Source: an uncultured Nitrososphaera sp.
GTDB taxonomy: Archaea > Thermoproteota > Nitrososphaeria > Nitrososphaerales > Nitrososphaeraceae
Length of the DNA: 6,320 nucleotides
Assembly: GCF_946478925.1 (NCBI RefSeq)
Contig: NZ_CAMLDP010000092.1
Location: 1-6,320 of the forward strand
Reading direction: 5' to 3'
This document shows, piece after piece, positions 1-5,399 of this stretch (positions are counted from its first letter, which is position 1; each line of letters begins with the position of its first letter). Position numbers and translations under genes: made by a program. The notes under the pieces were generated by a model that saw nothing but the letters and a program-made list of their open reading frames with translations, did no database searches and had not been told where the DNA came from.

Positions 1-101
1 TTTATGACGACAACGGAGTGTTCCTGTACGCGCTGCTGATGTTTGTGCTGTCGCCGTTTGCGGCCTTGCTCTCCAAAACAAGGCTGGCATGGCACGTGTA
101 A
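1..101 (+). CDS. C-terminal end of an unidentified membrane protein (partial)
   Basis: The frame starting at base 3 is open from the window edge to a TAA at 99-101, giving 32 residues that begin YDDNGVFLYALLMF and end TRLAWHV. A strongly hydrophobic stretch of about 20 residues (GVFLYAL through FAALLS) is followed by a short basic tail (KTRLAWHV). This is the pattern of a last transmembrane helix and a short C-terminus. Third codon positions are mostly G or C, as in the neighbouring genes, which supports real coding. The family cannot be recognised from this fragment. It converges with the minus-strand DUF2795 gene, with a hairpin between them. The alternative is a chance open frame, but the membrane-helix composition and codon pattern argue against that. 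Confidence 0.6.
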   Translation, partial: YDDNGVFLYALLMFVLSPFAALLSKTRLAWHV

Positions 102-161
102 ATTACATATGCGGTACAAATGTGTGTGTCTGCGCATATTCTTCTTCTTTCAAACCGCGAC

Positions 162-182
162 AAAAGCCTGCTTGGGCTTTTT
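162..182. terminator. Hairpin with flanking T-runs, possible bidirectional terminator
   Basis: AAAAGCC (162-168) pairs perfectly with GGCTTTT (175-181) around a six-base loop. The right arm runs into five T (178-182), and on the other strand the left arm gives four T. It lies in the 85 bases between the stop of the plus-strand membrane gene (101) and the stop of the minus-strand finger/DUF2795 gene (187), where both transcripts need to end. A second T-rich run (140-150) lies upstream of it on the plus strand. Archaeal termination depends mainly on U-tracts, so the hairpin itself may be incidental. Confidence 0.5.
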
Positions 183-186
183 GCCG

Positions 187-759
187 TCATGCCTCTGCAA
201 ACAGAGATTTCTCTACATCGGACATGCTGCGGTATTCCCTGTCTGGCAGCGTGCCTATCATGTCCACTATGGCTTTCGGATCATCAAGGCCGGACTCTAG
301 GACACGCCTCTGAGCATACTCTTTTAGATCGCCCTTTTTCTTTGGAAAATCCACGCCGGCGAGGGCTTTTGCAACGGCCGCAGCCGACGTGGCGCTTGTT
401 GCCGCAGCCCTCCCACCCCTTTTACTTGGCGCCTCGCTTTCGGCAACTTCCTCTGCGCTCCTGATTCCCTGCCTTTTCTTTACCTCTCCCAGCGCGATTG
501 CAACTTCTGCGGCGTCTCGGTATGTGCGGCTCGGAAGCGATTCTACGAGTTTTTGAAGCTCGTCATCGAGCGGTTCTTGCCGCCGCGATGCGTGGGCCGC
601 AAGCTCTTCTTTTGTGCTGGGATATTGTATGCCGGACAGCGCTTTTTCCAAGTCCGCGGCGGACGGCGCCCTTGCAGGGTGCGCCGTTTCCATTTGCCTT
701 TCAAGCCGGGACTTTTGCTCAAAGCCATCTCCACATATTTCGCACTTGAACTGTGACAT
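187..759 (-). CDS. Degenerate C2H2 zinc-finger protein with two DUF2795 modules
   Basis: The protein has 190 residues. Residues 4-28 form a C2H2-type finger (C6-x2-C9-x12-Q22-x4-H27) in which the first histidine is glutamine (codon CAA), so one canonical zinc ligand is missing. Residues about 33-92 (start SAADLEKALSGIQYP) and 125-188 (start SAAAVAKALAGVDFP) are two copies of a DUF2795-like module. Each has an A-x-x-L-x-G-hydrophobic-x-[FY]-P opening, a helix, and an LP-x-[RK]-x-Y-x-[SD]-hydrophobic-x-[ED]-V ending. They are joined by a low-complexity Ala/Ser/basic linker containing KRGGR. The start ATG (757-759) is preceded by GAGGGGAT, which differs by one base from an archaeal Shine-Dalgarno. 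The stop of the upstream minus-strand gene is only 17 bases away, so the two are probably co-transcribed. The function of DUF2795 is not known to me. The finger and basic linker suggest nucleic-acid or protein binding, which is inference. Small single-finger proteins are common in soil thaumarchaea. Confidence 0.88.
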   Translation of the reverse strand: MSQFKCEICGDGFEQKSRLERQMETAHPARAPSAADLEKALSGIQYPSTKEELAAHASRRQEPLDDELQKLVESLPSRTYRDAAEVAIALGEVKKRQGIRSAEEVAESEAPSKRGGRAAATSATSAAAVAKALAGVDFPKKKGDLKEYAQRRVLESGLDDPKAIVDMIGTLPDREYRSMSDVEKSLFAEA

Positions 760-770
760 TTCTATCTACT

Positions 771-778
771 ATCCCCTC
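771..778 (-). promoter_or_regulatory. Shine-Dalgarno-like site for the finger/DUF2795 gene
   Basis: On the minus strand GAGGGGAT overlaps the TGA stop of the upstream gene (777-779) and lies 11 bases before the ATG at 757-759. It differs at one base from GAGGTGAT, the complement of the archaeal 16S 3' end. A ribosome site here but none before the upstream gene fits an operon whose first gene is leaderless and whose second is translated by re-initiation. The spacing is somewhat long. Confidence 0.45.
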
Positions 779-1868
779 ACCTTATCTTCCCAAGGGCTTT
801 TTCCACGTCTGCCATGCTGTTGTACTTCTTCTTTTCCGGCAGCTCGCGTATTGTCTCTATAACGCCTTGCGCATCCTCCATCCTTTCCGCGTTTGCCTCG
901 GCAATCCTGACGAGCTCGTCTTTTCCCTTTGGAAAATCCATGCCGGCGAGTATCTTTGATAGCGCTGCGGCAGACGGCGCTCTTGCCGCAGCCTTGCGCC
1001 CTCCTGCCTTTCCTCCTTTCCTCCCAGGCGCTTTTTTAGCCGACAAATGCTTGACTTCCATTTCCTTTGATGACGACGACTGCATCTCTTCTTTGCCGGG
1101 AAACTCGCCTTTCAGCAGGGACTTTAGCGGGACCTGGTCCTTTCTGATCTTCAGCTCGTTGAACAGCTCGGCAGTGTTGGCCGTCTCTTTTTCCTCGTTA
1201 AAGTCGATGCCCAGCTCTTCTTCGACATCTCCTTTCCTTGCGCCGATGAGCAGCACCTGCGCGTTTTCATAGTTCAGCAAGCCGGGGTCATCCACATTTA
1301 TCCACCGCCTGTCTCCGAACTTTTCTTTCATGCGCTGAGAATACTCCGGCTTTCTCTCCTCAAATGCCTTGAAGCCGGGCACCTGTACGTCCGGGTTCTT
1401 GACTGAAATGATATAGCTTGCCTCTTTCCTTATCGCAAACTCGCTCTGCGTCGGGCCGGGCACCGAGGGCAGTTCCAGGACGTATGCAAGCTCGGTGTGA
1501 TTGTCATGCTTCACTATGGAATACTTGCCTTCGCCGGCCGGCGTTGCAGGCCCTACGGTCCTTTTGCCCTTTGTTTCCGTTTCGTACTGCACTGGGAGCA
1601 GCTCCTTTCGTATGTCTTCTGCGTTTGAGGTGGTAAGCACGTTGAGCGCCCAGTTTCTTTCCTCTGAAGTAGACTTGCCTTCAACTATTTCTGGCAGCTG
1701 CTTTTGACCCAGAACAAAGAGCCTCTGTTTTCCTTCTTCCGGCGAGGTGACCATGTAGAACCTCTGCGTGTCCTCTATTCCTCTCACTTCCTCCTTGCCG
1801 ACCTTTGGCCTGTAAAAAAAGAAAATGTCTCCTTGCTCTATAACCTGAGATCGTTCCTTCTCGGCCAT
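777..1868 (-). CDS. Conserved hypothetical protein with basic linker and C-terminal DUF2795 module
   Basis: The protein has 363 residues. Residues about 8-212 form a globular region with recognisable blocks: QGDIFFFYRPKVG (12-24), DTQRFYMV (33-40), PAGEGKYS (110-117), AYVLELPSVPG (128-138) and EASYIISVKNP (149-159). From memory these match a conserved family of bacterial and archaeal hypothetical proteins with no assigned function. A charged segment (213-275) follows, then a lysine/arginine/glycine-rich linker (278-297, KKAPGRKGGKAGG and on) resembling a histone-like tail or loose AT-hook. Residues 299-361 are a DUF2795 module (ILAGMDFPKGK through MADVEKALG). There is no signal peptide or membrane helix, so it is probably cytoplasmic. 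The ATG is at 1866-1868 without a Shine-Dalgarno, but a TATA-like box sits about 25 bases upstream. It is the first gene of a likely operon with the finger/DUF2795 gene. The basic linker suggests DNA or RNA association, which is inference. No catalytic motif could be named. Confidence 0.88.
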   Translation of the reverse strand: MAEKERSQVIEQGDIFFFYRPKVGKEEVRGIEDTQRFYMVTSPEEGKQRLFVLGQKQLPEIVEGKSTSEERNWALNVLTTSNAEDIRKELLPVQYETETKGKRTVGPATPAGEGKYSIVKHDNHTELAYVLELPSVPGPTQSEFAIRKEASYIISVKNPDVQVPGFKAFEERKPEYSQRMKEKFGDRRWINVDDPGLLNYENAQVLLIGARKGDVEEELGIDFNEEKETANTAELFNELKIRKDQVPLKSLLKGEFPGKEEMQSSSSKEMEVKHLSAKKAPGRKGGKAGGRKAAARAPSAAALSKILAGMDFPKGKDELVRIAEANAERMEDAQGVIETIRELPEKKKYNSMADVEKALGKIR

Positions 1869-1888
1869 TCTAAAGGTTAGTAAAAATA

Positions 1889-1897
1889 GAATAAATG
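1889..1897 (-). promoter_or_regulatory. TATA-like box for the 363-residue gene (leaderless promoter)
   Basis: The minus strand reads CATTTATTC here, inside an AT-rich run continuing as TATTTTTA. The centre is about 25 bases before the A of the ATG at 1868, the usual archaeal TATA-to-transcription-start distance, so the message would begin at or very near the start codon. No Shine-Dalgarno lies between the box and the ATG, consistent with a leaderless message. Confidence 0.45.
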
Positions 1898-2109
1898 AGT
1901 ATCTTCTCTCTGCATCATTTTGACTTAGCAGTCTGTACGGAAGCAGTTTTTGTCGTTAACTCGTGCGATTAACAATCCACAGCAATATAGCAGCTCTCAT
2001 GCATGTGACAAAAAGCGCATTATTGTTGCGGCCAGGCTACGCCTTCTTTTTCCATCTCTTCTTTCTCCCGTCTCGCCAAACTATCCTATAATAAAATGAT
2101 CTATCGTGC

Positions 2110-2119
2110 TGATATATCA
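2110..2119 (+). promoter_or_regulatory. Palindromic TATA-like box for the transporter operon
   Basis: TGATATATCA is a perfect ten-base palindrome centred about 31 bases before the ATG at 2146. A start of transcription 25-27 bases downstream would leave a leader of only about five bases, which fits the absence of a Shine-Dalgarno. A second candidate, TATAATAAAAT (2087-2097), lies upstream and would give a leader of about 30 bases. ATGATCT repeats flank the palindromic box on both sides and could be operator half-sites. Confidence 0.4.
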
Positions 2120-2145
2120 TGCCGATGATCTGACTACTTGGTATC

Positions 2146-3132
2146 ATGGTTGAAAAACATGCTCCAAAAAGCGAGTTTGACAAGAACGACATCTTGCTTT
2201 TTGTAGCAATCGTGGCGTCAATGTCTGCCGGCGTCCTTGTACCTTCTGTGGGGCGCATTTTTCAACCCTACCTGCTCGTATGGCTTGGCGGCCTTTTGTT
2301 TCTAAACCTCATACGCATGGATCTTGGTGAGCTTGCCTCAACATTCAAGGCCCCCAAAACGCTTGCCATTCTATCGATAACCAAGCTATTGGTATTGCCA
2401 TTTTTGATGTATACTATTACAAAAATCGTCTACGAGCCGTTAGCAATTCCGGTGCTATTATTGTCAGGCGTTTCAACCGGTCTTGGAGCACCGTTTGTGA
2501 TTAATGTTACTCTGGAGGGAGAAAAAAACAAGCGGCAACTGTCTTTGGTCGTTGCAATGGTAATTGTTACGTCTCTTGCAGTCCCGTTTGTGCTTCCCGC
2601 CATCGTGTATTCATTGCTTGGCAACTCGCAGTTCAAGATACCAATACTGCAGATGATTTTCATGCTAGTCACCGCGCTCTTTACACCAATTGCTGCTGGC
2701 TGGTTTGTAAAGAAACGGTGGCCTACAGTCGCCAAGAAAGTTGACAAAAGATCGTTGCCAGCGTCCATCATATTTATCGCCCTCATCAATTTCGGCATCT
2801 TTGGAGAATTTTCAAATTACTTTTTCAAAAAACCCGAGTTTTTGTTTGTCGAGATTACTGCTTCGTTTATCCTCTTTGCAGCATATAGTGCGATAGGCTA
2901 CTTTACCGGTCGTATTGCCGGTGGCAAAAAAGGGAACAGGAAAGAATTGATTGCAACAGGCATAGTTGTAATGAGTTATGTGAATAATGTCTTGGTGGTT
3001 GTTTTTGCCTCTCAATTCTTTGGCCCGAACTATGCAGCTCTTGCCGCATTTTATAACCTGCCATATTATGGACTGATACTGCTACTCAAGAAACTGATCA
3101 TTGCAGAACAACAGGCAAAGAGCGTCTCATAA
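2146..3132 (+). CDS. Bile acid:sodium symporter (BASS/SBF)-family transporter
   Basis: The protein has 328 residues and about ten hydrophobic segments (roughly 15-35, 42-58, 70-93, 98-120, 131-157, 166-188, 203-222, 232-256, 268-290, 296-318), as expected for the BASS fold. The broken helix around residues 105-121 (LLLSGVSTGLGAPFV) matches the first crossover helix of the family. The second lies near MSYVNNVLVVVFASQFFGP (276-294). It is an integral membrane protein, probably a secondary transporter of an organic anion or similar solute; the substrate cannot be read from sequence. The Glu of the usual E-x-G-x-Q-N motif in the second crossover helix appears to be absent here, so sodium coupling may differ. 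The start ATG lacks a Shine-Dalgarno but is preceded by TATA-like elements. Its TAA overlaps the ATG of the GT4 gene by one base, implying joint transcription and a shared pathway. A more distant relative such as an ACR3-type or other SBF-like carrier is the alternative. Confidence 0.85.
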   Translation: MVEKHAPKSEFDKNDILLFVAIVASMSAGVLVPSVGRIFQPYLLVWLGGLLFLNLIRMDLGELASTFKAPKTLAILSITKLLVLPFLMYTITKIVYEPLAIPVLLLSGVSTGLGAPFVINVTLEGEKNKRQLSLVVAMVIVTSLAVPFVLPAIVYSLLGNSQFKIPILQMIFMLVTALFTPIAAGWFVKKRWPTVAKKVDKRSLPASIIFIALINFGIFGEFSNYFFKKPEFLFVEITASFILFAAYSAIGYFTGRIAGGKKGNRKELIATGIVVMSYVNNVLVVVFASQFFGPNYAALAAFYNLPYYGLILLLKKLIIAEQQAKSVS

Positions 3133-4472
3133 TGCATATAGCGCATGATGACGAAAAGTATTGTAGCGATGCACATCTTATGAATGCAAAACTTGTCCAT
3201 GACGATTTGAACGCAGGCGGAGGAAGCGAGTATCTGGCGCTCTGCACCATCAATACGCTAAACGAGATGGGTTTTCAGGTTGATCTTGCATCTTTTACAC
3301 AACCCAACATCAACGAGATAAAGAAAGATTTTGGAATCTCGGACCTGTCAATTAAAAACATAGAGAGGATAGACATTTTTTCTCTTTTGCAGGCAGACTC
3401 GTACAGCGAAGCAGCCGCAAAGGTATACGGCGACGACAGCGGGTATGATCTAGTAATAAACACGCATGGCGACCTCTTGCCGTACTATAATAATAGCGAC
3501 GACAGTAGTAGGAGAAGGACAGATTCAAGAAGAAGAAAAAATTTCATTACATACTGCCACTTTCCGCTTTTGCCGCAACTTGTAGACGAGGGTAATGATG
3601 ATGGTGGCGGTTATATGAAATTCATAAACAAGTGGACATCGCAAGACCACCTGACTGCAGACAAAGACCCGGGGCGCAAGATGCTGGCAAATGCCCGCAG
3701 GATGTACGACGAGATGATGCGGCATGCAACCGTCGTCCTTACAAACTCTCAATTTAGCGGAGAGGCAATAGAGCACCGGTACACACAAGTCAAGCCGGTA
3801 GTTGTGTACCCTCCAGTGGACGTGAAAAAGTTTCATGAGGTCTTTACCCATTCTGGCAAGAGGGAGGAAAATTCGATACTCGTGCTATCGAGATTCAGTC
3901 CTGACAAACAAGTTGAAAATGCAATCAAGGTTGCTGGCATACTGAAGAAAGACAGAGAAACCATCAATGTCAAAATGACACTTGCAGGAAACATTTCGAA
4001 GGACGACCAGCAATACCTGGAGACGCTAAAGCAAATGATAGATGACAGCAACCTACAAGATAATGTCCACATTGAAGTAGACGTGAGTTTTCCGCGCCTA
4101 CTTGAATTGATGAAGCAGTCAAGGGTATTTCTGCATCCGTTGGCCGGCGAGCCCTTTGGGATAGCCATAGTGGAGGCAATGAGCGCGGGGCTCATCCCGG
4201 TAGTGCCTCGCGTAGGCGGCAACACTGAATTCGTGCCAAGCGAATATCAGTTTCACAATCTTGAAGAGGCTGCCGACATAATTGCCAAAAGAGCGCTGGC
4301 GTCGTCTGATTCTCCACAGGAAAGGTCAAGGATGGGAGAGATTGCTTCAAGATTCTCTGTCAGCAACTTTAACAGGAATCTAAAAAGCGTGATAAGCGCT
4401 TTCTTGGCTGCTTCTTCTGCCGCCGCGGCACCAAAGGAAGAAGAAGGAAAAAGGCGTGCGGAATCAGCTTGA
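3132..4472 (+). CDS. GT4-family (GT-B) glycosyltransferase, ALG11-like features
   Basis: The protein has 446 residues and a two-domain GT-B layout. The N-terminal domain opens with the acceptor-side glycine loop KLVHDDLNAGGGSEYLAL (20-37) and contains a YCHFP block (141-145), as in ALG11-like GT4 enzymes. NSQFSGEAI (205-213) and VVYPPVDVKKF (224-234) mark the domain junction. The C-terminal nucleotide-sugar domain has LSRFSPDKQ (252-260) and the E-x7-E motif GEPFGIAIVE (Glu340, Glu348), with GGNTEFV after it. This is a retaining transferase using an activated sugar (NDP-sugar expected); donor and acceptor are unknown. There is no membrane helix, so it is probably cytosolic or membrane-peripheral. 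The ATG at 3132 overlaps the transporter stop (TAATG), favouring translational coupling. Family alignment, however, starts near Met17 (ATG at 3180), a plausible true start. An Arg/Ser/Asp-rich insert (about 121-137) and an Ala/Glu/Lys-rich tail (427-446) are non-family additions. The gene ends 15 bases from the convergent GT81-like gene. Confidence 0.92.
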   Translation: MHIAHDDEKYCSDAHLMNAKLVHDDLNAGGGSEYLALCTINTLNEMGFQVDLASFTQPNINEIKKDFGISDLSIKNIERIDIFSLLQADSYSEAAAKVYGDDSGYDLVINTHGDLLPYYNNSDDSSRRRTDSRRRKNFITYCHFPLLPQLVDEGNDDGGGYMKFINKWTSQDHLTADKDPGRKMLANARRMYDEMMRHATVVLTNSQFSGEAIEHRYTQVKPVVVYPPVDVKKFHEVFTHSGKREENSILVLSRFSPDKQVENAIKVAGILKKDRETINVKMTLAGNISKDDQQYLETLKQMIDDSNLQDNVHIEVDVSFPRLLELMKQSRVFLHPLAGEPFGIAIVEAMSAGLIPVVPRVGGNTEFVPSEYQFHNLEEAADIIAKRALASSDSPQERSRMGEIASRFSVSNFNRNLKSVISAFLAASSAAAAPKEEEGKRRAESA

Positions 4473-4487
4473 TGATCACCTTGCGAC

Positions 4488-5279
4488 CTAGGTGCTTACT
4501 TTTCTGTATGCCTCAAGCCGGTTGTGCTTTGCTGCTTCCTGCAATATCATAAACAAGACCTGCTCCGACATCTTGCTTAGCTTGCCAACATCTTCCCTGT
4601 AAGCGTCAAATGAGGTATGCTCTTTTTTGCCCATGAATATCTCCTTTACCTTATGTCCCAATACTGCCACTTCGATAAGAAACCAGACGTCTATTCCCCA
4701 GCCGTCAGGAGGGTTTCTTTTTAGTAGATCTGCCCAGACTCGCATGTTGGCACAGACTTCGCCGCTAAGCGGCTGCTCAAAATTGGACAGCTCTGGGAAA
4801 AAAATCGAAATCATGGGCCTTGCTATCAGTTTTGTTACGGCTGCGTCTTTTGGATGCCGCTCATAAAAGCCTCTTGTCATATCGTATCCTTGCTCCACTA
4901 CAGGCTCTACGAGTGTGTCTACCCATTCGCTTGTAAGATTTTTTATGTCTGCGTCCAAAAAAAGCGCCGCACGCGCTCCCATCTTGTCAGCTTCCTGCAA
5001 GCCTGCCTTCATTGCTATGCCTTTGCCGGGGAATTTGCGCTCGGGCTGCTCTATTGCAACAGTCGCGCCCGCTTTTTTGGCCAGCTCTACGGTGTTGTCG
5101 TTTGAGAAACCGTCTATGACGATAATGCTTGGAGCGTACGAACTCTGCTTTACATTCGCTATCGCATTTTCAATAGTGCGTGCGGAATTTTTGGTACAAA
5201 AAATTACTGCCACTTTTTTATTGTTGCCGTTGTTGGAAAAAGATTCAGCCTTTGACACATGAGATCCTATGAGCACCAT
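4488..5279 (-). CDS. GT-A glycosyltransferase resembling glucosyl-3-phosphoglycerate synthase (GT81/GT2)
   Basis: The protein has 263 residues from the ATG at 5279. A GTG directly upstream (5280-5282) would add one residue. The GT-A fold begins at about residue 22 (KKVAVIFCTKNSARTIENAI). Motifs in order are VIDGFSNDNT (54-63), FPGKG (83-87), the metal-binding DAD (109-111), RGFYERH (136-142), ARP (153-155), FFPEL (160-164), QPLSGE (169-174), GWGID (193-197) and a late KEHTS histidine (221). The chain GKG-DAD-GFY-ARP-PEL-QPLSGE-GxG-H matches actinobacterial and archaeal GpgS enzymes, which transfer glucose from an NDP-glucose to 3-phosphoglycerate. The length is close to the catalytic core of that family. 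It is probably cytosolic. No phosphatase of the GpgP type is in the window, so glucosylglycerate synthesis would need a gene elsewhere. Donor sugar and acceptor are inferred from family only; a generic GT2 role is possible. No Shine-Dalgarno is visible. It is convergent with the GT4 gene and divergent from the hydrolase. Confidence 0.88.
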   Translation of the reverse strand: MVLIGSHVSKAESFSNNGNNKKVAVIFCTKNSARTIENAIANVKQSSYAPSIIVIDGFSNDNTVELAKKAGATVAIEQPERKFPGKGIAMKAGLQEADKMGARAALFLDADIKNLTSEWVDTLVEPVVEQGYDMTRGFYERHPKDAAVTKLIARPMISIFFPELSNFEQPLSGEVCANMRVWADLLKRNPPDGWGIDVWFLIEVAVLGHKVKEIFMGKKEHTSFDAYREDVGKLSKMSEQVLFMILQEAAKHNRLEAYRKVST

Positions 5280-5368
5280 CACAGTTAAGCGTTAAGGATG
5301 CTGCAATACAGAAAGAGAATGGATGCAACAACGATCAAACCAAGGATAGAATGACGGCAGGATAACCC

Positions 5369-5375
5369 GTATAAC
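5369..5375 (+). promoter_or_regulatory. TATA-like box for the cysteine hydrolase gene
   Basis: GTATAAC is centred 28 bases before the ATG at 5400, suitable for a leaderless message starting at that codon. It would be too close to serve the alternative TTG start at 5382. The 120-base spacer it sits in (5280-5399) also has to hold the promoter of the divergent GT81-like gene. On that side only a poor TGTATT match (5305-5310, minus strand) and TTAAGCGTTAA (5285-5295) were noticed. Confidence 0.35.
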
Positions 5376-5399
5376 TGATGATTGAAAAAGTACCAACAG

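Larger units (their letters stand above)
1869..2145. other. Divergent intergenic region with promoter-like elements
   Basis: This 277-base spacer separates the minus-strand DUF2795 operon from the plus-strand transporter operon. It holds TATA-like boxes at both ends, an imperfect inverted repeat GTTAA-x9-TTAAC (1955-1973), a CATGCATG palindrome (1998-2005), a pyrimidine-rich plus-strand tract (about 2043-2075), and the direct repeat ATGATCT at 2096-2102 and 2125-2131. No tRNA, obvious ncRNA fold or convincing small gene was found. An open minus-strand frame entering from 2258 is judged a shadow of the transporter gene. Confidence 0.6.

Noticed and set aside
120..152. TGTGTGTGTC and CTTCTTCTTT runs as possible microsatellite or repeat element
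   Set aside because: Only a few units each. The pyrimidine run is more simply read as part of a transcription end region.
814..1272. Plus-strand open frame of 152 codons opposite the 363-residue gene
   Set aside because: It is Ser/Phe/Pro-rich, typical of the antisense of a Glu/Lys-rich coding region, with no family resemblance. The minus-strand gene has recognisable domains.
1998..2005. CATGCATG palindrome
   Set aside because: It is a single eight-base palindrome with no second copy or position relative to a promoter, as expected by chance.
1869..2145. Possible tRNA or small structured RNA in the divergent spacer
   Set aside because: No acceptor/T-arm pattern, CCA region or long stable stem could be found by eye on either strand.
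2037..2258. Open minus-strand frame of 73 codons entering the divergent spacer
   Set aside because: It overlaps the first 110 bases of the well-supported transporter gene, has no recognisable domain, and its basic tail comes from translating the pyrimidine-rich tract.
3525..4225. Overlapping minus-strand frames of 108 and 130 codons inside the GT4 gene
   Set aside because: They lie antisense to conserved GT4 motifs and have no coherent domain or start signal.
4477..4494. Inverted repeat CACCT-x8-AGGTG between the two convergent glycosyltransferase genes
   Set aside because: It is a five-pair stem without a T-run on either strand and overlaps the end of the GT81-like coding region, so it is too weak to call a terminator.
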